DNA of 64,000 bases from Cunninghamia lanceolata. Its lineage: Eukaryota; Streptophyta; Pinopsida; Cupressales; Cupressaceae. The notes beneath the pieces were generated by a model, which was not told the origin of the DNA, did not search any database, and saw nothing but the letters and a program-made list of their open reading frames with translations. Numbering within the stretch: position 1 is the stretch's first letter; each line of letters opens with the position of its first letter. A program made the position numbers and the translations under genes. Shown one piece after another: positions 12,089 through 23,679 of the stretch. The DNA is taken from contig BSBN01000140.1 in NCBI GenBank assembly GCA_027924645.1, positions 10,794,501 through 10,858,500 on the forward strand. The letters run 5' to 3'.

Positions 12089-13578
12089 TGTTCCAAGTAT
12101 GTGCCTAACCGGCATTGTCATTGATGCCAACATATATGTGTTGCCATTGGTGTCAATTGTGCTCTTGATGATGATATTTTCTATTATTGGAGATAATGAG
12201 TAAGTGATCCTGATATTGAGTTTCCAAGTGCTTTTGAGAAAATTTATTTCTCCGGTGGAAACAATGTGTTGTAGAGTATCTCTGTTTACTGAAGAGCAGT
12301 CCATTAGATTGCTCCACATTTCCTGTATAATGAATATCTTTTTCTATGGATTGGAATTTATTTAGAGACATGTTTGAAGATGCTATATCTCAAGTTTGAG
12401 CCTCTAATATGAAGATTTGAGAGAGTTCTACTCACCAGAGTAAAAACTATTTTTCTGTGCATTCAGTGGTGACAGGGAGACTGTATTTTGTTCCACATTT
12501 CTCTGCAATTAAGTATTACAGTTTCTAGTTCTAGAATTAATTTTATAATGAGCATATGTGCCTTCTACATTAATGGTTCATGATATGGTGGTCTACAAGT
12601 GATCTTTCTTTCATGATAGTGGATGATAATAATGTTCAAGTGCTTTGGTTTGAAGAATCTTGTGGTTAAAGTGTTTGGAGCTTGTGTGGATGTTCTTGGT
12701 GGATGTAATGTGCTTGTGGATGTCTCTAGATCATGTTCCTACTTTTTGATTGGTTCACAAAGTGTAATCCAAATCTTACATGAAGTGTGTTTTCAAATAC
12801 CTTAGTGTTAACACCAGTTTTAGGTGACTTGGTTATTTTCACTTGTTGCGATTATACTTTGGAGATTGTGTTAGTGTGTTGTAGCATGGAAGATTGTGTT
12901 TGAGTCCCAGCTAAGGCTTGGTTTGGTCCACATTCATTCTCTCTCTTTCATTAATCTATTTAGGTCTAGACCTATTCTAATGTATGATTGTAATGCTGAC
13001 CTTAGAGATTGTTCAAATGGTTGATGATTGTAATGCTAAACTTGATGATCAATCCAAGGTTGAAGAATTGTATAAATACTTGTAATTGAGTCATGGAAAT
13101 GTATGGAATAGTGAAAATGCAAAGATAAGAGTAAAGTGAAGTAGAAGAATAGAGCAACAGTGTTTGTGTTTCAATGGAACTGAACCTTGGCATGGAGTAG
13201 ATGTTGTTATCTTAGTTCAACCCTTTTGGTAGTGAACCACCCTTTTTGCAGTGATCATTCATTTTGGCAGTGTGCCTCTTAATTTGAAGTCAGCATCTGG
13301 GCAGTGATCCCTTTGGTAGTGAGCCTTTGATTTTTAGTATTGATATTACATATTATCTTGTGAGCTAACACTCACTATGGTTTTTCCCTTATAGGGTTTG
13401 CCAGGTAAAAAATCTGGTGTCTCATGTACTAAACAGGTTTATGTGTTTTAGTTTCTGAGTTCAAGCTTTCATGGTTAAATACAATCACAGCATTTAAGAA
13501 ATAAATGAGTTAATGGTTTTAATGTATTGGAGACAATTGATTCACCCCCCCTTCTTAGTTGTCTTTCCATGTTCAACA
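12089..13578 (+). repeat. A1 3' LTR
   Basis: Starts TGTTCCAAGTATGTGCC after the polypurine tract and ends GTTCAACA. It aligns along its length with both A2 LTRs. A TATA box TATAAATA lies at 13071-13078. Downstream is a cluster of repeated (T)GGYAGTGAgCC words (13225-13345), then the GGTTTTTCCCttatAGGGTTTgCC block (about 13378-13405) that I recognise as common in plant copia LTRs. It abuts element G sequence at 13579. Confidence 0.85.
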
Positions 13579-14382
13579 TAATATACATCACAACACAAAG
13601 TGATTCTACTAGTCAAGCGTCAGTAATATATCAACCTTGTCTTCATATATGGACTGGGTCCATTTTCATTCTTGTTGTAGGAACAGATGACCCTTATCAG
13701 TGTTTATTTGTTTTCATCATCTACCAACTAGTAGAGCCATTGAAGAATGTAAACACTAAATGAGAGGAGACAAAAGTGATTTAGGTTCACAACATGGGAA
13801 GTTGCCCCCAAAATAGACTCCACAATGTTATGTCCCCAAGGTACCACACACAACAATTATAATAAGATAGATGAAAGTGGAAGAATGGAGAAACAAATAG
13901 AAGAATGATCACAAGAGAGGTAACCTCCTTGTATCTTTAACCTTACAAGAGTATCAAGGTTCACCCAAGGGGACCTAAAACATACTTATCACATCACGAG
14001 GGAACACAACACAACACTATCAAAATATATATCTAGGAGGATGCCACTGTTGAGAGCAACTAGAATAGGTGCTATAATGAGTATGGTGAAATGATGGAGA
14101 ATACTTTCCTATTCCAATGGGATATTTCTTGGCAAATAAACCATTTCTATCATCTCAGGATATATCATATTTAGTCTCGAACTTGTTGATATTGTATTAA
14201 CATTAAGTTTAGCATGACAATGAGCTTTCGTGGGCTTCAAAGAATGGTATTCAATACTAGTAGAAGAGTTATGTGCAACATATTCTAAGGGGACCTTGAT
14301 TCGTTGTTGGTTTACACCACAACCATCACCTACGTAGTTGTAATTTTTGTAAAGGATTTGAAATCCATGACCATAGAGAGAC
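13579..14382 (-). mobile_element. Element G, 3'-most piece in the window (G-patch-like end plus 3' noncoding)
   Basis: Joined to 21791-23679 by removal of element B (TSD GAGAC). Reading right to left, 14382-14109 is coding-like and 14108-13579 is noncoding, matching the 3' noncoding region of T (8620-9060): same order of short blocks such as TCTTGTAAGGTtcAAGATAC and GTGTGTTGTG. The rest of G's 3' end lies left of A1 or outside the window. Confidence 0.6.
14109..14382 (-). pseudogene. G-patch-like segment at the end of the element G ORF
   Basis: The minus strand reads through 14382-14109 with the glycine pattern NYNYVGDGCGVNQQ, then VPLEYVAHN, then an aromatic GIGY-like end now seen as SIEYHS. 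This resembles a G-patch (spaced glycines, then a GLGY-like end), a domain known to follow the protease in some betaretroviruses and usually tied to RNA binding. It lies about 250 codons downstream of the DNGS protease site of G once B is removed. B is inserted just before it. The reading ends at about 14109. The call is by pattern only; one glycine is Glu and other positions are changed. Confidence 0.4.
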
Positions 14383-15476
14383 TTTTGAAATAAGGGTTGA
14401 TAACTGAGAGGGGGGTGAATCAGTTGTCTCAAAAACTTCAATACTTTATGCAATTAATTCTTCTTTAACAGATTAAAGATGTAACCATAAAAGCATGAAT
14501 CAAAGACACATAAGAAGAAGCACAATTAACACACTTGACACCAAGATTTTTGACATTGAAACCCAGTTAAGGGAAAAACCATGATGGGGGTTAACACGCA
14601 AGAAATTATACTCTGTTAAGTGTATTACAAATGGGGAAGGCACATGCCTTCAAGGCTCACTACCCAGAGCTCACTACTCTAAGAGGCTCACTACCTATAG
14701 AAATGATTACAAGAAGATAACAAAATGTTTGAAATGATGAGTAGCATCTACCAATGCAAAAATTTAGTTTTGGTTAGGCACAAAATACTGATCTTACACA
14801 CTTCATCTTTATTCTACCCTATTTTACTCTTCTGCCATAATCCGGGTTTAGATCTTTTCCTTCACACTTCTTCTACTCTTTTTCACACTTACTCCATCAC
14901 CACATCACTTTGTTTTCACCACAGGACTCAAATCCATTGGCTATATATATCCACATCAAGAAATTTTATCAACTATAGTTAGCTTAGAGAAAACTTAGAA
15001 CATTTATGAAGATCTCTGCTCTATCGGCTGAATCTATCCATGATCAGTAACACAAACCATAAACTCATGTTCTAAAATCATCAACCATGTCAGCCAATAC
15101 CACTAGTTATCATGAATTACTTAACCAACAAATTTTCTTTATCCAGACCCAGATCAAATACTAGGTCGGCCTGTTCTTCTTCTGACTATACTGACTGATT
15201 GGAGCCTGATACTCAGATGCTTAAAGCTTTTGAATCCTCCATCACTAGAGGCTAGATTCTTGGATTTAGATAGTCCTGACAATCTTATTACTCCCTCAAA
15301 TCCACTTCACATTGTGATTTACTACTGAAGAGATTGTGACCAAGATATCAGACCCCGTCACATGCTCTATTGTTGACTCCCGAACTTAGACAAATCTTGT
15401 AATATGGATGTGTAGGATAGACTTAGTTGCCATCAATGACAACACCTATCATGCATAGCAATGTCTCTTGCCAACA
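14383..15476 (-). repeat. B 3' LTR
   Basis: Direct repeat of 20681-21790. On the plus strand it runs from TTTTGAAATAAG (the minus-strand end, TG/CA terminus altered) to CTTGCCAACA. It includes a run of GGCTCACTAC words near 14655-14690 and the AAGGGAAAAACCATGATGGGGGTTA block near 14565-14590 that marks these copia LTRs. Confidence 0.8.
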
Positions 15477-15699
15477 ATCTTCCCCTTTGGCATTGATGGA
15501 AACACTTAGTGAAAAATGACTAAGTGTCGGAACAACTCCCCCTTTCTATGTGCACTTATGCTTTTCACTATTCTCCAATGCTCCCCCTTTGCTGCATTCC
15601 TCATTTTTTATAGCTCTTCACTCCGCCTTTGACATCAATGGAGAAGGGTGGAATTCACAAACCAAAATTTATACAAAAATTCTACATACTAGGCCGCAT

Positions 15700-18600
15700 A
15701 TGTACAAACAGTCCTTAAGTCTTATTTCAATAAACTTATGTACATCACCAAAAATGCTCTTTACCTATGCCATCTCACTATCCCAACTCTTCTTTATAGT
15801 GTTGAAAATTGAGATGTGGCCATTGAAAAGAAATACTTGAGACTCAACCGTTTGCAAATTAATGGGGTCACTTGGTTGAGCTGCAACTTAGGCTTCAATT
15901 AGGGCATTGAACATTGCTTCCATTTTGGGGGAAATTAGTCCCCGAAGCTCCCTCATTCTGGCCTCTATACTCTCCTTTTCTTTTGTCAATTTCTTTATTA
16001 CTTCAATCAAGCTGATCACTTGGCCCTCCTTGCTTGCCACTAATGCTATCATGGGATCAAAAGAATTTGATACACTAGATAATTATTCCTTCAAGATCCT
16101 CTAAAATTTTAGGACATGAAAAGAAAAATTTATATACATTTCCTCCTTTTGTAAGACCATTTTGAATAGTCTTTATATTGGCATCCAACACCATTCTATC
16201 AACTCCAATCAAACTTTTAAGTGCATCAAATCTTTTATCATTGAATTCATTTTGGACCTTGACCTCTGCAGACTTCTCTAGGGATTCAAAATGTGTACTT
16301 ATGGATTTTATTAGGTTCTTTAACTGTCTAGAGGGGGAAGCTAAAAAATCCTTCTAAAAAGTGGGCATGATCTTCTCCAATATTCTAGATCAAGACCAAG
16401 TAGCTCGATATCTTCTATGTGAGACTTCAAAATATCTTCTCTAGCCTTAGCTTGAGCAATGGAAGCCAATTTTATCTTTTACACCAGAGATAAGGTATCA
16501 AAACTTATTGCACCTTGTATAAAGTCCTAATCTTCTTCAATTTATTTGTCTCTTTCTAGAATTTCCTTCACTGCTTTTGTAGTGTCTCTTGCCCAAAATG
16601 ATGATGTATCTTTTTGATCCTTTTTTGTACTATCTACTAGGTTGTCCTTCTTGGGTTCTCCATTAGGTTTTGCAAACACTTCCTCTTTTCCATTCTTCTC
16701 GTTGACCTTTTCTTCTCCTTTGTCCTTAGCTTCTTCTAATTCATGTTGTATACTCTTCAATGAATTATCTTCAATTTGATCATCTGCTTCAACATTCATC
16801 TTTGTGTCCTCTTTGGATTGATCTGAAGGAGTTTGAATACCTCCTACATCATTAGCTTTATCTATCATTTTTTCATCTTCCTTGTTCATTGCTTCCTTTT
16901 CTGGAACAGAGGTGTCATCTAACTTAGTTTACTACTTGTTGATCTTCAATTCTTCAACATCCAGAATTGAGGAGTCAATCCCATCATCAATCTCTTCTTC
17001 AACAATAGGAAGATTATGTCTTTTTAATGCATTTAGAAGAATATCTTGAGTATCTTTGAATATCTCATCTATTTCACCAAGCATGATTTTATTCATTCTC
17101 TTCTTGCTCCTGAAGTCATCCTTCACTTCTTTGAATATCATGTTCATCTGATCTGGATTAATCTGAGGGCACGGATTATCAACACATGCTCCCTAATCTC
17201 AGTGTCTTTACCTTTGGCATTTCCTTTTCTTAACTCTAGAATATTTGCAAGACTTTTTGGAATTTCAAATATTATTTCAATCAAAGCCTTATTGTAGATA
17301 TTCAAATATTTGATTGTTGCTTCCTCTAGAACCCTCTTATCAGCATCACTATAATCATCAAAGAATTTAGTCATTGGCCTTAAGTTCCCATCTATAGTGA
17401 CTAATTTGATGATGTCATCCATAGAGAGAGTGGTTTTTTCAACATATGTTTCAGTCTTTTGCCTTTTGTTTAATCCTTGTCTTTCGAAGGGCTTCTCCTT
17501 AGTTACCTTGGCTACTTTTGTACCTGAGACCTTCAACTCTTTGATTTCAATATCAGAATCAGTTTCTTCTTCTTCCTTTTTCATGCTTTTGTATGTCTGG
17601 GTGGCCTATGTTTTTACTCTTTTCCCTTCTTTTCTAGATGATTTGCCTTCCGGTTTCTCAGGATTGGCAAGTTTTGGAGGAACATGGGTAGTAGTAGAGC
17701 TCCTAGTAGTCCTTGATGTTGAAGAGGGTTCTACCAAAGCACTTCCTTGTTTATTATCATGTTTCTCCCTCTCGAGCTTTTCATTTCTTTCCCTAAATTA
17801 CCGCATAGCCTCCTTGGTGAGGCCTAGATTTTGGGCCAACTGCTCAACTTCTTTCCCTTACTTTCCTATTGATTTTAGGTTTTCTGAGTTTAACATGCAG
17901 TTTCATACTTAGCTCCTCATATGTCTCAAATCTTTCAACTGTTGTGTCTTTTGGCTTTCTCAAAAGGTGTTGAGCATACATATTCAAAATTTTCTCATCG
18001 ACTTCATACCCCATAGGCATGATCCAAACAGTTTTGGGTTATACTGCTTCCATTAAGCATTTATCAATATCCACAATGAAACATATTTCATTCTTGTACT
18101 TCTCAACAATCAATTTAGGGATTCTTTCCCTTGAATGCATCATACTCTAAAGATTCTTGAAGTATCCCCAAATTGCAGTTTTCTATGCTTTATAGTCACC
18201 AATGTTGTGTAGATGATCTTCGATCTGGATATCAACTAGTTTATCTTTAGTCTAGTGCACACTCTTTACTCCATGTACCTCATTCATAAAGTAGAAAAAC
18301 AAACATAGAACCAATGTACCATATTTAAATGTGTTTTTCTTATCTTTCTTAATTTTCTTTTAACATTTTGTATGTAGCATATATGGCTATTCTAGAAATA
18401 GAGTTCTCCCTACTGGAGTGATAAATTTTGTCTCTAATTAACATTGAAGCAAACTTAACATCAGGATCAATAATATCATTGATAGTCATTGCCCTTTTGT
18501 CAAATTTGGCACTGGTTGCATCAGTTACAGTGGTTTTTCATGGATTGTAGCATGGGTAAACCACCAGTTGAATTCAACCCAATCACAATCCTGATAGTAT

Positions 18601-18978
18601 CCTTTGTAATTTTGAATGGTTTCAACAACCACAAAATCTCATCATGCATTCATCTTAAAACATATTAGACCCATTCATCTTCATCGAATGTAGGAAACCC
18701 CATAATCTGAATGAAATATTTATCATTCAGTGCCTTATACTTGGGTTTAAGATCATGATTTTCATCTCTTATATGACTCTCAAACAAATCTACAAACCTT
18801 GAGTCCCCAAATTCATCTATATTCACATGAATATAGACCCTAATATCTTTAATATGTGGTACACCATAACGAAAACTTGAAAATGCACCTAATGAGTCGA
18901 CTTCTACCAATTTGTATGGATGCTTCTTAAATTTGGGTCAAGGCATTTTAGTAATATCAAAAACCAAAGGTGTAGCCA
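15700..18978 (-). pseudogene. B ORF2: long charged protein of unknown function
   Basis: Starts with ATG at 18978 (MATPLVFDITKMP) and can be followed, with many stops and some frame changes, to about 15700. The N-terminal part (18910-18665) has conserved-looking sequence (GVPHIKDIRVYIHVN; MGFPTFDEDEW). The next part has a W-L-KPFKITK-like stretch near 18600. The middle (17584-16542) is rich in Lys and Glu, with runs such as KKEEEETDSDIEIKE. The C-terminal part (about 16060-15880) looks like a coiled coil (LIEVIKKLTKEKESIEARM). I do not recognise it. By position it could be an accessory or envelope-like ORF as in Sirevirus-type copia elements, but here pol is missing. Length would be about 1000 residues if whole. 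Confidence 0.5.
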
Positions 18979-19321
18979 TTACAAAAGATTACAAGTTCAA
19001 AGCTTCATAGATAAAAACCTTTTTCATGAAATTAGGGCTGATGGATAAATTAATTGGTCACACTTCAAATACTTGAAATCTCAACTCAAACGCTATTCTT
19101 CTTGCTCTCTTTGAATGCAAAGTGATTCAAATGAAGAGTGAACACATTTTTATGCTCAACAAAACCTAATTTTCCTTTGTAATAAATGCTCTACTCTAAC
19201 ATGTCTAGTTACACTATTTCTGCATACAGTCAATCCTCAATTGCTCTACAGTTAATCACATTTGCTTCTTTTCTTTTAGAATTTTCTTCAATAGTTATGT
19301 AATAGACTTCTTTAGCTTCAT

Positions 19322-20613
19322 TCATTGTGGCAGATTCAAGAACCCACTTATTGGCTGGGGGAATTTGATCTTCAATGCAACTCCCCTTAAGCTAGAGCTC
19401 TTGATTTTATTCCCAAAGGAATTGTCAGCACCAGATTCTCGTGCAAACCCATTGTCGACATTCATTTCACTTTTCTTTAACCATGTTTTGTTCATCTCAT
19501 TTTGGATCTTATTTACATCAATTTTTCCCTTGCCTTTGTCTTGTTTCTGCCCATCTAGTTTTCTATTTACCGGACCTCTTCTTTCATTGTTCTTGCTTCT
19601 GCAGAATCTTGCAATATGAAAAAATTGGTTACAATTGAAGCACACAACATTTCTTTGCCCATTTGATTGATTTCCTCTTGTTCCAAACTGATTAGCCATA
19701 TGTCCAAATCTATTGCATGCAACGCATTTTCCATTGAAAAAATTGTCATTTTCTCTATTGTTAGAGTTATTCATTATCATACTTCTACATTCATTGCATC
19801 TATGACCATACCTCTTACACTGAAGCATTGACCAGAGAAGGATGAACCACTTTGATTTACTCTACTTCTGTACTAAGTAGCTTTATGACCAATTTTTTTA
19901 CAATTGAAACAATTTCCATTCAAAGATGGATATCTTTGAGCATTAGGTTGTCTTACCAGAGGTCTTCTAGGTCTATTTCTCCTATTCCTTGATTGAGAAT
20001 TTCTTTGTCTAGATCTAGAGCTTTCACCTTTCTCATATCCAAGACCATGCTTATCATCAGCTTTCTAACTCTCAAGCAACACTTGAAGTTTAGCTGAGAT
20101 TATCTTGAACTTCTTGTATTTATTTGCAACTTCTAGGTCATGTTTAAGAATAACAATTTGCCTTTCAAGTTCTTCCTCATCATCTCTGCTTTCATGTAGA
20201 TTAGACTCTAGATGGCTAGCTATTTTGTCCAATCTGCATTATTCTTCTATTCTTTCTTTCAGAGATTGATTCAATTTTTCTTTAGTCTTCTTCCTTTCTT
20301 CAATTTCCTTGGTTAGCCTCATCACCTCAGATTCCATCTCATGTTTTAGGACAACAGCTTCTTTAGCTAACTTCTCACATTCCTTTTTCTTCTCGTTCAA
20401 GGCCATATCCTTGTCATTGTCTTCATTATGATTTCCTAGTTGAAGAAGTAGCTCCTTCCTCTTTTCATTGGATTTGCTTAATTTTTCTTTTAAAGTCTCT
20501 ATGAAGTCTTCATCATCTTTAAGGTTCTCTTGCAATTCTTTGACATCTTCTCTCGACTGATCAAGATCTTCTAAAGCAAGTTTAAGTTGTTCTTGGAGGT
20601 TGTATGGATCCAT
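19322..20613 (-). pseudogene. B gag-like ORF: coiled coil followed by several zinc knuckles
   Basis: ATG at 20613 (MDPYNLQEQLKLALEDLDQ) lies only about 55 bases after the primer site. Residues 1-124 are a near-perfect coiled coil (Glu/Lys/Leu-rich, KELQENLKDDEDFIETLKEK). After a stop at about 20240 the coil continues, then a basic RS/R-rich stretch (about 20040-19960). Knuckles follow: CFNCKKIGHKA (about 19905), CKRYGHRCNEC (about 19815), CVACNRFGHMAN (about 19715), and CFNCNQFFHIARFC (about 19640-19600). Their metal ligands are partly lost. It would bind RNA and assemble particles. Gag with four or so knuckles is more than the single one usual in copia. It ends at 19322 with no protease. Confidence 0.65.
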
Positions 20614-20667
20614 TTATTGCCTTCCCAGATCTTCCTCAAGCTGTTAAACTTTTTCAAAGGAAACTTA

Positions 20668-20680
20668 CTCTGATACCAAT
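20668..20680 (-). other. B primer-binding site (initiator Met tRNA)
   Basis: On the minus strand the base after the 5' LTR is followed by TTGGTATCAGAG, the common plant copia primer site complementary to the 3' end of the initiator-methionine tRNA. It fixes the LTR end at 20681 and the transcription direction as minus. Confidence 0.85.
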
Positions 20681-21790
20681 TGTTGAAATAAGGGCTGACA
20701 ACTAAGAGGGGGATGAATCAGTTGTCTCAAAAACTTCAATACTTTTTGCAATTAATTCTTCTTTAACAAATTAAATATGTAACCATAAAAGCATGAATCA
20801 AAGACACATGAGTAGGAGCACAATTAACACAATTGACACCAAGATTTTTGATGTGGAAACCTAGTTAAGGGCAAAACCATGGTGGGGGTTAACCCACAAG
20901 AAATTATACTCTGTTAAAAGTATTACAAATGGGGAAGGCACATGCCTTCAGGGCTCACTACTCCAAGAGGCTCATTACCTATAGAAATGATTACAATAAG
21001 ATAACAAAATGTCTGAACCGATGAGTAGTATCTACGAATGCAAAAATTTAGTTTCAGTTAAGCACATAATACTAATCTTACACACTTCATCTTTATTCTG
21101 CCCTGTTTTACTCTTTTGCCATAATCTGGGCTTAGATATTTTCCTTTGCACTTCTTCTACTCTTTTTCACACTTACTTCATCACCACATCACTTCCTTTT
21201 CACCACAAGACTTGAATCCATCGGCTATATATATCTACATCAAAAAAAATTATCAATTGTAGTCTGCTCAAAGAAAACTTAGAACATTTATGAAGACCTC
21301 TACTCTTTCAGCTAAATCCATGCATGATCAACAACGCAGACCAAAAAATTGTGTTCTTAAATCATCAACCATGTCGGCCAATACCACTAGTTATCACGAA
21401 TTACTTAACCAACAAATTTTCTTCATCTGGACTAAGATCAAATACTAGGTCGGCATGTTCTTCTTTTGACTGTACTAACTAACTGGAGCCCGATATTTAG
21501 ATGCTTATAGCTTTTGAATCCTTCATCACCAGAGGCTAGATTCCCAGATTTAGATAGTCCTGATAATCCTTATTACTCCCTTAGATCTACTAGACATTGT
21601 GATTTACTACCAGTGAGATCTAGACCAAGATACCGAACCCTATCACATGCTCTTTTTCTAACTCCCAGACTTAGACAAATCCTCAATCTAAATTATGGTA
21701 TGAACAAATATTGTAATGTGGATGTGTAGGATAGACTTAGTTGTCATCAATGACAACACTTGTCATGCGTAGCAGTGTCTCTTGCCAATA
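20681..21790 (-). repeat. B 5' LTR
   Basis: Direct repeat of 14383-15476, with many small differences. The transcription start side is at 21790 (minus strand begins TATTGGCAAGAGACACTGC). It lies between the GAGAC duplication and the primer site. A TATA-like stretch (ATATATATAG on the minus strand) lies near 21225-21235. Confidence 0.82.
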
Positions 21791-22740
21791 GAGACTCCAT
21801 TTTTTAAAGAAATGTGGGGTCTCACAAGTCTCATAGTCTGTAATGTAAGTGAAAGTATTGTCTTTGTTTTCTACTAAAGAAACATTAGGTTTCTTAGGTA
21901 GTTCCAAAGATTTCGTAGGTGAGATCAATGCAACTTTTGATGTTTTAGTATTATTGAAATATATTCCCCTATAAAGGTAGGAATAGAATCTAATGAACCC
22001 CAACCATCAACAATAAATGCATTAGATGACGGTGTAGAATATTTCACAACATTATCTATGGAAAGAGATATTGATGAATCAACTTTGAAGTTAATCAAAG
22101 TCTTATGATTGATGACTTGTTTTTGTGTTTCAATTTGTAAACAAATTTTTTTCTCTAGATTGGTTTCAATGGTGTGAAGCTACCTTTGTAAATAAAATTT
22201 ATGGATCAATGAAGGGTAGACAGAACTACCTCCATGGAATGAATCCGTAGTCTATAAAGAATCATATTATAGGAAAGTGTACCAGACATGACATGGAAAT
22301 AGGTAGATAATGCCATGGGTGCAACCTTTATGGGCAAAGTTATGGTACCCAAGGATTTTCTACCAACATTATCAAAGCCATGGATATTAATTTTATCTAG
22401 TTTGATTAAATATGTATCAACCTTAATTTTATGTAGCAAATCAATGCCGTAAAGATTAAGAGTTGATCCATTGTCAATAATAACTCACTTTATCAACTTT
22501 TTGTTTACTATAATAAAGATTATAAGAGGATCATGTTGATTTCGAACTTCAAGTGATGGTAATTCATGTTGTTGAAATAGAATATCAATTTTCATCATAT
22601 GCATACAATCTAATAAAGCTGCTACATCATTAGGCGTAATAGAGAGTGGTACAATCACCTTTTGTAAAGCTTCCTTAAGCATTTCGTGGTATGTAGGCAA
22701 TGTTTGTATGAGTTCCTAGAGAGAGATCTTAGTTGGAGTA
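21791..22740 (-). pseudogene. Element G retropepsin region
   Basis: Aspartic protease of a Ty3/gypsy-type element. The minus strand shows a spacer domain (DYDLVE, then VPLSITPNDVAALLD, 22700-22485), the active-site stretch VIIDNGSTLNLY at about 22490-22450 (DNGS for the usual DTGA/DSGS), the flap-like IHGFDNVGRKSLGTITLPI at about 22385-22330, and the closing helix ILYRLRIHSMEVVLSTLH at about 22270-22206, where most families have ILGRPWIH. This order is that of Tat-like plant gypsy elements. Stops and at least one frameshift break it. The next coding piece (22003-21791) leads into the G-patch-like segment at 14382. No RT follows in the pieces seen. Confidence 0.7.
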
Positions 22741-22871
22741 GAATGAATCTACTCAACAAGATCATAATCTTTACCACCTTTTCAAGTAAGATGAGGTGGT
22801 TGAGGAAGCATAGGCTAAGAAATTGGTAAAGTGATCAGAATGTTCGACTATTGTTTACTTTGTCTATTATT

Positions 22872-23600
22872 TCACATATTGTATGTGTGAGAAACCACAT
22901 TGTGGTATGGTTGTTGTGACACATTTTGGTGCATTTGATGTCGTTGAGTAATTTGTTTTGCAAAACTTAGAAGGTGACCTAGGGGTCTAGGTGGTGTTGT
23001 AGCACCTTGAACCATAATCACTAGTTTGAAGCAAAGAGGTGCATTATATGCCCCATTCATAATGAGTTTAGAAACATTAACACACTTGTCTACTATCTCC
23101 TTAGCAGGTGGGATGAGTCTATTAGTGTTGATTGATTTAACATTGTTAGTACATTTATTAAGCTCGACATCCATCCCTAGAGGATTTAATGTGAGAAACC
23201 TTTCTTCATCCCCCAATACTTCATCTTTTGAAAGGAGAGCACTGGAATGAAGGGAAGGTAAATTTTTTTTAGAAGAATTGTTGATTATTGAATCTTTAGT
23301 GATGTCTAAGGGGTTTGAACATGCAACCAAAGGAGAACTATTCATGGTTTTGACATCCCTAGTGATGTCCAAAGTACTTGAACATTCAGCCAAAGGAGGA
23401 AGATTGAGGGTATTCACTTCCTTAGTGATATCCAAGGTACTCGAACATTCAACTAAAGGAGGAGTAGGATGACTCATAGAATCATCATCATCATATACTT
23501 TAGGTAGTAGATCCAAGGCATTCTAATTATTTATAGTAGTTGTAGAAGAATAGGAACTTTTAGAGTCATCTTTCTCATGATTATTCATGGAGATGAATTT
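22872..23600 (-). pseudogene. Element G ORF with three 21-residue repeats
   Basis: The longest open stretch is 23516-22872 (214 codons); an upstream ATG near 23588 precedes one stop. An acidic start (VYDDDDS) is followed by three tandem units of 63 bases (23475-23293) reading PPLVECSSTLDITKEVNTLN and variants. Then come a Ser/Leu-rich linker and a His/Gln-rich end (RHQMHQNVSQQPYHNV). It lies upstream of the protease, where gag would be, but I see no gag core and no zinc knuckle. Function is unknown; it may be a replaced or diverged gag spacer. Confidence 0.5.
23293..23475 (-). repeat. Three tandem 63 bp coding repeats in element G
   Basis: Units start at 23293, 23356 and 23419, each beginning TCTTTAGTGATGTC, TCCCTAGTGATGTC or TCCTTAGTGATATC. 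The period is a multiple of three and the reading frame is kept, giving three 21-residue protein repeats. Confidence 0.85.
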
Positions 23601-23679
23601 AGTTAGATTTTATAATATTGAAGGATGCTCAACCATGAGGGTTATAAATCTATTAGAATCAAGATCATTGATATATATC

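Larger units (their letters stand above)
1..13578 (+). mobile_element. Ty1/copia element A1, 5' end outside window, split by element T
   Basis: Order on the plus strand is gag, protease, integrase, reverse transcriptase, RNase H, polypurine tract and 3' LTR, which is the Ty1/copia order. The 5' LTR and the start of gag lie upstream of base 1. Element T sits inside the RNase H region at 3695-11472 with a GGATG target duplication, and the copia reading resumes at about 11478. A1 is the same family as A2 at 25705-33115 on the minus strand: gag zinc knuckle, pre-integrase, integrase, RT and LTR all align by eye. The base pairs right of the 3' LTR (from 13579) belong to element G, so A1 probably inserted into G; its target duplication cannot be tested because the left end is missing. 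Confidence 0.85.
14383..21790 (-). mobile_element. Copia-like element B without pol, nested in G
   Basis: LTRs at 20681-21790 (5') and 14383-15476 (3'), both on the minus strand, flanked by perfect GAGAC duplications at 14378-14382 and 21791-21795. A primer site matching the initiator-Met tRNA (TTGGTATCAGAG on the minus strand) is at 20668-20680, and a polypurine tract (AAAGGGGAAGAT on the minus strand) is at 15477-15488. Inside are a gag-like ORF and a second long ORF. No protease, integrase, RT or RNase H motif was found in 5.2 kb, so B looks non-autonomous. LTR layout (TGTTG ends, CTCACTACC clusters) is shared with A1/A2 and the solo LTR at 40710. Confidence 0.85.
21791..23679 (-). mobile_element. 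Element G, central piece
   Basis: Lies between the B insertion (left, GAGAC) and the O insertion (right, ATATC at 23675-23679). It carries the repeat ORF and the protease region. Removing O joins 23679 to 60240, where G's leader and 5' LTR continue. Confidence 0.7.

Noticed and set aside
17397..17912. 171-codon plus-strand open frame rich in Ser, Leu and Phe
   Set aside because: Shadow of the Lys/Glu-rich minus-strand ORF2 of element B.
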